Shown here: piece after piece, positions 47,023-58,608 of the stretch | Layout: each line of letters opens with the position of its first letter | How positions within the stretch are numbered: position 1 is the stretch's first letter | From: Acanthornis magna | Lineage: Eukaryota; Chordata; Aves; Passeriformes; Acanthizidae | Assembly (NCBI GenBank): GCA_036785705.1 | Contig: JAWUZG010000036.1 | Span: 17,353,534 to 17,417,533, forward strand | Direction of reading: 5' to 3' | Length of the DNA: 64,000 nucleotides | Notes under the pieces: model-generated | The model's database searches: none | Seen by the model: only the letters and a program-made list of their open reading frames with translations | Told to the model about the DNA's origin: nothing | Made by a program: the position numbers and the translations under genes

Positions 47023-50000
47023 CTGTGGAGTTGTTCAGGGCAAGAAAGAGTTAGCTGTCAAGAGGACTAGATGGAAATAGAATGGGTTTTCAAGTTTTTA
47101 GGGTAATTTCTCTTCATACTTAGTTTACTAGATAGGCATTTTTCAATGTATTAGTAAGGATTCATTAGTATTCTTAAAGACTTACTAGTGTCATTAGATT
47201 TACTAGGAAATGTAAGAGGTTTGGTGTTGTTTGCCATGTTCCATGTTTTGTCATTTTGTCTTTATCAAATCATTAAACCAGAGTTTGTTCTGTTTTGCCT
47301 TTTTGGCTCTATGTCATCATTCGGCCCACATTTATGACACTTGTGGGCTGTTGCAAACACAGCATTTGCCCTGAAAGAAGAACCTGGGCACGTGTGTACT
47401 TCTTCAGGCTCAACCCCTCACCCAGCTGCTGGGAGTTGCAAAATTGTGTCCTCAGTACTGCCACCAAAATAATGGTGGTGTTTTATCCTTTGATTCCTAA
47501 AAATCTTGAGTGAGAGTGGCAAGGTAGGCTTTGTTTAATTCAGTGAATTGGATCTAAATGAGTGGCCTTGTCTCATTCTACTTGGAGGGATAAAAGGTGC
47601 TTTTTTTCTCCTTTTTGTCACCAAGCCACATGGCTTTATTGAGTTTTGGTAGACAGATGGACTTGACCACCTTGGAGAACTTTTCCACCCTCTCTGATTC
47701 TATAAAACTAATATCCACCTTCTTCAGTACAAAGAAATCAGTAGTTGCAATACCTCTTTAAAGGACCAAGCTCCCACTCCAGGCTCCCATGAACATTCTA
47801 AGCTCAAGAAGAGCGGAACATTCTCCTCTCACTTCTCATAGCTTGTATTTGCACCAAAGCAGCATCAAAGTCCCTTCTTTATCGACCCTGGTGTATGGCA
47901 TGGCCTGGCAAGGTTTTGGTAGCTGGGGTTGAGGAGGATGGGGAGGGGCCAAGGGACAGGGATTACCAAGCTGGTTCTGGGAAGCTGCCAGAAGCTTGCC
48001 CTGGTCTGATGGAGCCAGTGCAGGTGGGATTTGGAGTCTACAGAGTATCTGCTTTGCCCAGGGCCTTTTTACAACCGCTCCCCTTAGATGGCTGGCATGC
48101 ATGTAACAAGCAGGTTGGAAAGGAAGTGAGATTGGCTTTTGTCTAATTTTAAGCAGGAAAGAAGTAAAATTGGCTGGGTTTTGGCATATTTGGGACCTCA
48201 GTTATAAAACAAATATGAAGGCTATTAGTGTGAAAAAGTAATTCTGTTAGTGTTAGCCTCTTAGAGGAATCCCACAGTCCTTTGAGATGAACATCCAGCT
48301 TTTTCAAGGGAGCTGGAAGAAATTGGAATTCTCCATAGGAATATTGCTAAGGAATTGCTGGTGTGGTATCCATGTGTGTGTCCCCATGGGTTACCCTGGA
48401 AAACATCCTGTTTCTCCAAGGTTCAGGGAATGAGTGTTGAGGTGAGAGACCAGCTCAGTGCCCCAAAGCATTGAAATCATCAAGTGACATTATTAGGCAC
48501 CAGGGAATTTAGAAAGGATGCAGGATGAATGCCTCCACTTCAAGAGAAAGTTTGGAGTTGGTTCTCCACTGAACGATTTCTAATCTCTGGCGCCTCTCAG
48601 AGCTGCAGGAGTCCTTCTGGTTCTCTTGCTCAGGCAACACGGTCTGCACCCTTTGGTGGAGCCAGGATTGTGAGCATGTTCAGCTGTAGGCACCTTCCAG
48701 AGAAGCACAGAGAGGACACACAGCCTTCCCTGCACTGCTTTGCCCTGTCCAGAGGGCTGACCAGAAATGCCCTGATGGGAAGGCCCTCAAAGCAAACTTG
48801 CCCCAGAAGAAGTAAACAGGCAAAGGAGACCCCAATTCCTGTTTACACCCCCTGGGTCCCTTGGTGATCTGCGTGGAATGTTGGGCTGTGCCCGTAGCAA
48901 CTGTTGGTGTCTCCTGCTCCTGCAGCCGTTGGTGGAACACTGGTGGAGCAGCACCGGTGGAGCAGCAGCTGCAGGAGCTGCTGCTGGGTTGTCCTGGCTT
49001 CAGCATCACATCTGGCCTCTGGACCAATATCCTTATCTCCTCGTCTGCCACCAGGGATCCTGAGAGCACTTTGGGACTGTCAAAGGTAAGAAAATCCCCG
49101 TTTGCCCTTGAACCAGTAACAGAACTGCAGGAGGCTCCAGTTGGTCGTCCCACCAACCACAGCAGACATAACCTGGGCCCACTTTCCCCAGAAGAGGTTA
49201 CTGATGAAAGCAGGGTCCACCTTCTATGGGAATAAAAATGCCTGCAGTGGAAATACAGACCATTCCATAGAGGACATAGAGAGCTGTCACAGTGCAGCTT
49301 CAGATCCTCATCCACCTGGGACCTGATTAAAAGTTCTCAGTACCCATTTAAGTAGTCCTCAAACGATGTTGTGGTGACTCCAAAACAATCCTATCGTTAC
49401 TGAGGAGTTCAGGAGTTCAGTGTTGACAAATCGTGTTAGGCCCTGGCTCTACTCACTCCTCCACCAAAGCTTTGCAAACCAGAATGATGGGACTTTGCCT
49501 CTGTGATCCCTGTTGTTCAGGGGATGTAAGCAGTTTGCTGGGCTTGTCCTCCAATACTGTCTTTCACCTACAAAAATGGTCTGCTTTCAGCGATTCTTAC
49601 AGACTCACATACTTTCATAACTTAAGAGATACATCATATTTTAATATCTTTATAGATACTTCTTATTTTTCACCTGCATTGAACTGCTTTTCCATAGAGA
49701 TATTGGTAGAACAGAATCACAGAATCACAAGATTTTTCTGAGTTGGAAGGGACCCACAAAGAGTCTGGCTCCTGGCCCTGCACAGGACAGCCTCAGGAAT
49801 CCCACCCTGTGCCTAAGAGCAATGTCCAAATGCTTCCTGAGCTCTGGCAGGCTTGGTGCTGTGACCCCTTGCCTGGGGAGGCTGTTCCGGTGCCCAACCA
49901 CCCTCTGGGTGAAGAACCTGTCTCTGATATCCAACCTAAACATCACCTGGCACAACTTCCATGCCATTCCCTTGGGTCTTGTCTCTAGTCACAAGAATGA

Positions 50001-51285
50001 AGGGAGCAGTGCCTGCCCTTCTGCTTTCCCTCCTGAGGAAGCTGCAGAATGCTAGAGTCTTGCCTCGCAAACTGCAAGTGACAAATGCAGCAATTACACC
50101 AAACTCAGAGGAGCTGGGAAAGAAGAGTTTGTGGTTTGCAAGGATAAGGATGAGAAGGAAGGCTAATGGCCCATCTGGGGAGAAGGCTTTTTATCTGGAG
50201 CATTGTCTTGATCTCTTTCAGGCTGAAAGGAGAGGGATAATGAAAAGGAAATCAGGAGCCCACGTTCAGCCGTGAGTTTTCGCATAGGCATTAAAGAATG
50301 GCATATTTGAGGAATGGCAAGGAGGGAACAGCCATTTCAGAGCTGGAGTGGGACTGGTTAAAGCCCGTGGGACCACGGGATGTGTCTCTTGATCACTTGC
50401 GTTTCTCACCTGCACCACCTCCTTCCTTTAGACACATCCGTGTTGGCAGTGACTTTCAGGCTGAGCTGCCTGAGCTGCAGAGCACACCCCCAGTTGAGGA
50501 TGAAGAGCCTGCAACCCTGGTCTGGAAGCCCTGGGGGGATGATGACTCTGACATGGAAAGACCTGACAGAGGTATCTGCCAAACCTTTCTTCCACCCGTG
50601 ACGTACTTGGGTTTGGAAATCCCTAATTTCTTGGTCAAAAGGCAGCTTCTTGTGTTCTCTGCTTCTTTCCTTGTCTCGCCCATCTTCCTGCATGGGACTG
50701 TTAGAGGGAAGGAGAATGCTCCATTTTTGCAGCCAAGCAACTGTTTTCCTGCTCTCCAAATTGGTCAGGGCATTTGTCACTGAAAGAGGGGAGATTGGCC
50801 CCCACTTCTAATTCCCAAAGCTGCTTTGAAGGAAGTGCCAGCACTGCGTGGGCCTTTGCTTCAGCTGCCCCTTTCTTTGCTGTTCTCTTCATGCTCCCCA
50901 AGCCGTCGTCATTAGCTCTCGTGCCTTCCTTCTCCCTTATTGCTCAGCCTTTCCCCTTTCCTGGCTCAAGCCTGACTTTCAGTGGGTTTTTGTTGTGCTT
51001 GTAGTGAGAGAACTGCTGGACATGGCGAGCTCCCGTGGAGCAGCAGTGAACCTGGAGCGTGCCCTGCACTGCCTGCACCAGGCGCATGGCAGTGTCCCGG
51101 TAAGAAGCGGCTCTTTGGCTGCAGAGAGGAGTGGGCAGGGAATTGATAAGGCCTGGGCACTGGGACAGCCTCTCCTGGCAGCTCTTTGAAGAAGGGAGTT
51201 CACAAGAAGCAGAGCACTCGCTGCCTGCCATGTCTCCTCCAGGAGGCTCTCCAGTGCAGCAGCTGCACCAGGGATGAGCCCCAAA
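43967..51285 (+). repeat. Array unit 7 (7319 bp)
   Basis: It holds the 3' half of gene copy 6 and the 5' half of copy 7. It has the same length as unit 4 and the same diagnostic set: C at 45768, the 4-bp deletion near 46064 and a 15-nt GA run at 45920-45934. Exon b has the open single-T allele. Confidence 0.95.
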
Positions 51286-54200
51286 TGGCTCAAGCCAGGT
51301 GAAAGCGTCTCTTGGAGGCACTGGCACAGGGTCCTGCAGCTGCTTCTTTGTACATTTCCTGGTGATCTGTGTTCTGTGAGACATTTTGGGGTGGATTAAG
51401 GGGAAATTCCCAGAAGCCTCAGTGAGCTGGGGCAATTCTGGGTGCAGGATGAGCAAAATGATTGAGTTGGTGAGCAAAAACCCACTCCTGCGGAGCAGGA
51501 TCAAAACGCTGGGGAGCAAAAGCAAGGGATTGGGAGCAAATCACAAGGTTTGATCCACATGAGATGCAGCAGACTGAATCCCCGAAGAGGGCAAGTGGCT
51601 GAAAGGCAGCATTTACAGTTTTTGGCTTCTTTCTGTGTGGCGGGGAAGCCAAAGTCTTCTTCGCTTTGATCTTGCAGGAGGCTCTGGAGATGTTGCTCTC
51701 AGGAGGGCCTTCCACTCCTCAAGGCCATCCCTTGGCTGATTATCATTATGCAGGTAATCAAAGCAGAGCTTGTTCCTTCACTGGCAGACACTGCCATGCC
51801 CTTGATTGCCATGTCAAGAATTTATGGTCAAACAAATAACACGAGAATGAGGTCTCACCTCTGGGGGCAGGGAAAGAAGCAGCATTTACTCCTTCAGTTT
51901 TACTTGTTTTCCATGTGGTTTTTTTCCCTTGGAAATGCCTACTCTTGTCTTCATTGCTTTCTGAGGGAGCAGAGATGTAGACAGGTGAATGATGAATGGT
52001 GGTGATTTTGTTCTGGTGGCCAGTGATCCATTTAGCAGAGGATCTATTTCGAGTGGATAGAGAGATCAATTGACCTGCTGCTCTTTATTGCCAGGCTCTG
52101 ATAGGTGGACACATGAGGAGATGGAGTCCTTTCAAAAGGCTATTCGCACCTATGGCAAGGATTTTAATCTCATCCAGAAGGAGGTAAAGCCACTGGACAT
52201 TCTTTGCCTAGTGGACAAAACAAGGAAATGTTGAATATTTCTGCTACCAAATACCAGAATCCAGTCTCTCTCTTCTCAAATACCAAAAATATTAAAATAA
52301 CAATGAAATGGGACACTGACTTCTGGCATGGAAGTGGTGATTCTGTCTTCCCAGCCCTTTTTTCCAAGCTGTTTTGGAAGAGGAAGGCTTATTCTCTGTC
52401 TCGTGCCTGTGCTGGTGCTTCCACAACATGTTGCCATGGGATAAGTGTGGTGGATGGGGGAAAGAAAAACTGTGCTAGGTGGATTTGTTGTTGATTGTGC
52501 TTTAAATGTATTACTATGTGGCAAAATACATTTCGCTCCATTCCATAATGCCTATTTGTCTCCCTCTTTATTTCATTTTACTCCCTTACTCAATTTTTTT
52601 TCATTGCCTACTTTACTCCATTCCCTAGTTTTTCTCCAATGCACCCTACAGGGTGGCCATTTTAGATTCCTTCTTTTTTTTCTGTCTCACAACAGGTTCA
52701 GACTAAGACTACTGCCCAGTGTGTGGAGTACTACTACTCCTTGAAAAAGGAACGTAAACTTGCCAGTGCTCCTGCTCAGGTGAGTGGGAAGAAAATCAAG
52801 ACATGCCAGCAGGGCCAAGAGGCTGGAAGAAGGGGACAAAACCTGCTGGGCAGCTGTGCTAGATGCCGCTCTGTCAGGAGCACATTGTCCCCTCCACTGG
52901 GAAAGGCGCAGCAGATGCTGCCCAGGGCTTCATTGCACTGCTGCTCTAAAATACTCAATTCTGGAGCATAACTTTGACCCAACAAAGCAGCACCATCACC
53001 AAGATGGGCTTGGACTCTGTACAGACTTGCTTCTCAAGTGCTGGCACCCTCACTAATTCCAATCAGACCCTTAATTCCCCACGGCTTGCTAACTTGAGAA
53101 ATCCTGGCTGAATTCATGGAGATGCTGCAGATTTTGAGGGATCTTTTGTATCATCCTAGGGTACTCCCAAAAAAAGGAGCTGCTGATGCTGTGGCTCTGC
53201 TAAAACTTTCCTGACCTGCAGACAGGAATTTGCTTCACAGAGAGAGAGAGAGATGATTTTGTAGATCCCAGTAGAAACTGGGTAACCATGTGCCTTCACT
53301 AATTGGACTGAATTGAAAACCCATTCCCTAGACATTTGTGGAGGGAAAATATGGATAAATAGATGTTAGGCAGAGAGCTCTAACTAAGAAATGTAGATCT
53401 ATAGATACCCACATATTTTCCCCCCACTTTGGGCAGCAGAAAGGAGGTGCTTTTTCCTCCAAGTGCTGTGTTTGTATGCCGCTGCACCCTGCAGCCAAAT
53501 CCAGGCATTTTCTCAGCCCTTTAGGGCTTGGAGGAATTTGCTTGGGCTGCTACATTTTTGCGCTGGACGCTCTGATTTCCAGCTTTCTGAGAGGAAGGAA
53601 AAATTGATAAGGCTTCTTTGATTTCCAGACTGTGGGCAGAGCAAAGAGGAGGAAAAGCCCTCCCAGAGAGGAGAAAGGGGAGACAGGGAAGAGAAGCCGC
53701 AAGAAGGCCCGCAACGCGGACTGTCCCTGCTGCCAGCCGCCCCCGCCACCCCATTCAGCGGGAGGCCCCTTTCCCTGCGGGCAGTGCCAATGGTGAGGAA
53801 GTCCTTCCTCTTTCTGCTGGAAGCCTGGCGCTTTGGACTAACACAGGCTGATCTTTCCAAAGGCACCATGGGGGAAGCTCAGGGCAGTTGGAGGATCACT
53901 CCTCCCAGCCGTGTTCAATACTACCACCCACTTTAAACCCAAACTTCTTCTTGAAACCCCAGCATTCAGAATGAAACCTTGCTGTGCCCCAACAAGACAC
54001 AATTCATACAGGTAGTCATAGGAGCACCAAAGCTTGATGGATGGCGCTGATCAAATTAAAAATGGGATGTACTAAAAAGAGGGAGAAATTTGAGAGTTGA
54101 AACAAGAGGGATCAGATTCATGGTGCTGATCAAATTAAAAGGATGTCACAGCCCAAAACCACAGAAATTCATAGAAACGGCAATCTCCAAGCTTGATTTA

Positions 54201-54345
54201 AAGGTGTGCATTGATTTAACAAGGAATGGTTTGTTTCCTGTCTTCCAGTGTTTTTGAAACAGTGAAGGCAAGGAATGCACATAGGAGAAGACATCGCCCA
54301 CGCAAGGGAGCAGAGCCTCTTCCCAAGCAGAAAAGATCCAATTAG
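48529..54345 (+). CDS. Copy 7: intact ELM2-SANT-C2H2 gene
   Basis: Exons are a 48529-48863 (tentative), b 48926-49085 (alternative start 49004), c 50222-50271, d 50432-50571, e 51005-51099, f 51678-51753, g 52095-52183, h 52696-52779, i 53629-53792 and j 54249-54345. All phases connect and no premature stop is present. In the exons I compared, the predicted protein is the same as copy 4; a silent AGC-to-AGT in exon h (52767) is the only coding difference seen. Candidate poly(A) signal: 54595-54600. Confidence 0.87.
49712..50052 (-). mobile_element. CR1 LINE 3' fragment, unit 7
   Basis: Intronic in the intact gene copy 7, with the same truncation point as the others. Confidence 0.88.
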
Positions 54346-57300
54346 CTGTGGAGTTGTTCAGGGCAAGAAAGAGTTAGCTGTCAAGAGGACTAGATGGAAA
54401 TAGAATGGGTTTTCAAGTTTTTAGGGTAATTTCTCTTCATACTTAGTTTACTAGATAGGCATTTTTCAATGTATTAGTAAGGATTCATTAGTATTCTTAA
54501 AGACTTACTAGTGTCATTAGATTTACTAGGAAATGTAAGAGGTTTGGTGTTGTTTGCCATGTTCCATGTTTTGTCATTTTGTCTTTATCAAATCATTAAA
54601 CCAGAGTTTGTTCTGTTTTGCCTTTTTGGCTCTATGTCATCATTCGGCCCACATTTATGACACTTGTGGGCTGTTGCAAACACAGCATTTGCCCTGAAAG
54701 AAGAACCTGGGCACGTGTGTACTTCTTCAGGCTCAACCCCTCACCCAGCTGCTGGGAGTTGCAAAATTGTGTCCTCAGTACTGCCACCAAAATAATGGTG
54801 GTGTTTTATCCTTTGATTCCTAAAAATCTTGAGTGAGAGTGGCAAGGTAGGCTTTGTTTAATTCAGTGAATTGGATCTAAATGAGTGGCCTTGTCTCATT
54901 CTACTTGGAGGGATAAAAGGTGCTTTTTTTCTCCTTTTTGTCACCAAGCCACATGGCTTTATTGAGTTTTGGTAGACAGATGGACTTGACCACCTTGGAG
55001 AACTTTTCCACCCTCTCTGATTCTATAAAACTAATATCCACCTTCTTCAGTACAAAGAAATCAGTAGTTGCAATACCTCTTTAAAGGACCAAGCTCCCAC
55101 TCCAGGCTCCCATGAACATTCTAAGCTCAAGAAGAGCGGAACATTCTCCTCTCACTTCTCATAGCTTGTATTTGCACCAAAGCAGCATCAAAGTCCCTTC
55201 TTTATCGACCCTGGTGTATGGCATGGCCTGGCAAGGTTTTGGTAGCTGGGGTTGAGGAGGATGGGGAGGGGCCAAGGGACAGGGATTACCAAGCTGGTTC
55301 TGGGAAGCTGCCAGAAGCTTGCCCTGGTCTGATGGAGCCAGTGCAGGTGGGATTTGGAGTCTACAGAGTATCTGCTTTGCCCAGGGCCTTTTTACAACCG
55401 CTCCCCTTAGATGGCTGGCATGCATGTAACAAGCAGGTTGGAAAGGAAGTGAGATTGGCTTTTGTCTAATTTTAAGCAGGAAAGAAGTAAAATTGGCTGG
55501 GTTTTGGCATATTTGGGACCTCAGTTATAAAACAAATATGAAGGCTATTAGTGTGAAAAAGTAATTCTGTTAGTGTTAGCCTCTTAGAGGAATCCCACAG
55601 TCCTTTGAGATGAACATCCAGCTTTTTCAAGGGAGCTGGAAGAAATTGGAATTCTCCATAGGAATATTGCTAAGGAATTGCTGCTGCGGTATCCATGTGT
55701 GTGTCCCCATGGGTTACCCTGGAAAACATCCTGTTTCTCCAAGGTTCAGGGAATGAGTGTTGAGGTGAGAGACCAGCTCAGTGCCCCAAAGCATTGAAAT
55801 CATCAAGTGACATTATTAGGCACCAGGGAATTTAGAAAGGATGCAGGATGAATGCCTCCACTTCAAGAGAAAGTTTGGAGTTGGTTCTCCACTGAACGAT
55901 TTCTAATCTCTGGCGCCTCTCAGAGCTGCAGGAGTCCTTCTGGTTCTCTTGCTCAGGCAACACGGTCTGCACCCTTTGGTGGAGCCAGGATTGTGAGCAT
56001 GTTCAGCTGTAGGCACCTTCCAGAGAAGCACAGAGAGGACACACAGCCTTCCCTGCACTGCTTTGCCCTGTCCAGAGGGCTGACCAGAAATGCCCTGATG
56101 GGAAGGCCCTCAAAGCAAACTTGCCCCAGAAGAAGTAAACAGGCAAAGGAGACCCCAATTCCTGTTTACACCCCCTGGGTCCCTTGGTGATCTGCGTGGA
56201 ATGTTGGGCTGTGCCCGTAGCAACTGTTGGTGTCTCCTGCTCCTGCAGCCGTTGGTGGAACACTGGTGGAGCAGCACCGGTGGAGCAGCAGCTGCAGGAG
56301 CTGCTGCTGGGTTGTCCTGGCTTCAGCATCACATCTGGCCTCTGGACCAATATCCTTATCTCCTCGTCTGCCACCAGGGATCCTGAGAGCACTTTGGGAC
56401 TGTCAAAGGTAAGAAAATCCCCGTTTGCCCTTGAACCAGTAACAGAACTGCAGGAGGCTCCAGTTGGTCGTCCCACCAACCACAGCAGACATAACCTGGG
56501 CCCACTTTCCCCAGAAGAGGTTACTGATGAAAGCAGGGTCCACCTTCTATGGGAATAAAAATGCCTGCAGTGGAAATACAGACCATTCCATAGAGGACAT
56601 AGAGAGCTGTCACAGTGCAGCTTCAGATCCTCATCCACCTGGGACCTGATTAAAAGTTCTCAGTACCCATTTAAGTAGTCCTCAAACGATGTTGTGGTGA
56701 CTCCAAAACAATCCTATCGTTACTGAGGAGTTCAGGAGTTCAGTGTTGACAAATCGTGTTAGGCCCTGGCTCTACTCACTCCTCCACCAAAGCTTTGCAA
56801 ACCAGAATGATGGGACTTTGCCTCTGTGATCCCTGTTGTTCAGGGGATGTAAGCAGTTTGCTGGGCTTGTCCTCCAATACTGTCTTTCACCTACAAAAAT
56901 GGTCTGCTTTCAGCGATTCTTACAGACTCACATACTTTCATAACTTAAGAGATACATCATATTTTAATATCTTTATAGATACTTCTTATTTTTCACCTGC
57001 ATTGAACTGCTTTTCCATAGAGATATTGGTAGAACAGAATCACAGAATCACAAGATTTTTCTGAGTTGGAAGGGACCCACAAAGAGTCTGGCTCCTGGCC
57101 CTGCACAGGACAGCCTCAGGAATCCCACCCTGTGCCTAAGAGCAATGTCCAAATGCTTCCTGAGCTCTGGCAGGCTTGGTGCTGTGACCCCTTGCCTGGG
57201 GAGGCTGTTCCGGTGCCCAACCACCCTCTGGGTGAAGAACCTGTCTCTGATATCCAACCTAAACATCACCTGGCACAACTTCCATGCCATTCCCTTGGGT

Positions 57301-58608
57301 CTTGTCTCTAGTCACAAGAATGAAGGGAGCAGTGCCTGCCCTTCTGCTTTCCCTCCTGAGGAAGCTGCAGAATGCTAGAGTCTTGCCTCGCAAACTGCAA
57401 GTGACAAATGCAGCAATTACACCAAACTCAGAGGAGCTGGGAAAGAAGAGTTTGTGGTTTGCAAGGATAAGGATGAGAAGGAAGGCTAATGGCCCATCTG
57501 GGGAGAAGGCTTTTTATCTGGAGCATTGTCTTGATCTCTTTCAGGCTGAAAGGAGAGGGATAATGAAAAGGAAATCAGGAGCCCACGTTCAGCCGTGAGT
57601 TTTCGCATAGGCATTAAAGAATGGCATATTTGAGGAATGGCAAGGAGGGAACAGCCATTTCAGAGCTGGAGTGGGACTGGTTAAAGCCCGTGGGACCACG
57701 GGATGTGTCTCTTGATCACTTGCGTTTCTCACCTGCACCACCTCCTTCCTTTAGACACATCCGTGTTGGCAGTGACTTTCAGGCTGAGCTGCCTGAGCTG
57801 CAGAGCACACCCCCAGTTGAGGATGAAGAGCCTGCAACCCTGGTCTGGAAGCCCTGGGGGGATGATGACTCTGACATGGAAAGACCTGACAGAGGTATCT
57901 GCCAAACCTTTCTTCCACCCGTGACGTACTTGGGTTTGGAAATCCCTAATTTCTTGGTCAAAAGGCAGCTTCTTGTGTTCTCTGCTTCTTTCCTTGTCTC
58001 GCCCATCTTCCTGCATGGGACTGTTAGAGGGAAGGAGAATGCTCCATTTTTGCAGCCAAGCAACTGTTTTCCTGCTCTCCAAATTGGTCAGGGCATTTGT
58101 CACTGAAAGAGGGGAGATTGGCCCCCACTTCTAATTCCCAAAGCTGCTTTGAAGGAAGTGCCAGCACTGCGTGGGCCTTTGCTTCAGCTGCCCCTTTCTT
58201 TGCTGTTCTCTTCATGCTCCCCAAGCCGTCGTCATTAGCTCTCGTGCCTTCCTTCTCCCTTATTGCTCAGCCTTTCCCCTTTCCTGGCTCAAGCCTGACT
58301 TTCAGTGGGTTTTTGTTGTGCTTGTAGTGAGAGAACTGCTGGACATGGCGAGCTCCCGTGGAGCAGCAGTGAACCTGGAGCGTGCCCTGCACTGCCTGCA
58401 CCAGGCGCATGGCAGTGTCCCGGTAAGAAGCGGCTCTTTGGCTGCAGAGAGGAGTGGGCAGGGAATTGATAAGGCCTGGGCACTGGGACAGCCTCTCCTG
58501 GCAGCTCTTTGAAGAAGGGAGTTCACAAGAAGCAGAGCACTCGCTGCCTGCCATGTCTCCTCCAGGAGGCTCTCCAGTGCAGCAGCTGCACCAGGGATGA
58601 GCCCCAAA
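51286..58608 (+). repeat. Array unit 8 (7323 bp)
   Basis: It holds the 3' half of gene copy 7 and the 5' half of copy 8. It shares a synonymous T at 52767 in SANT exon h and a 15-nt GA run (53239-53253) with unit 9, and T at 54112 with units 2, 5 and 9. Exon b has the open single-T allele. Confidence 0.95.
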
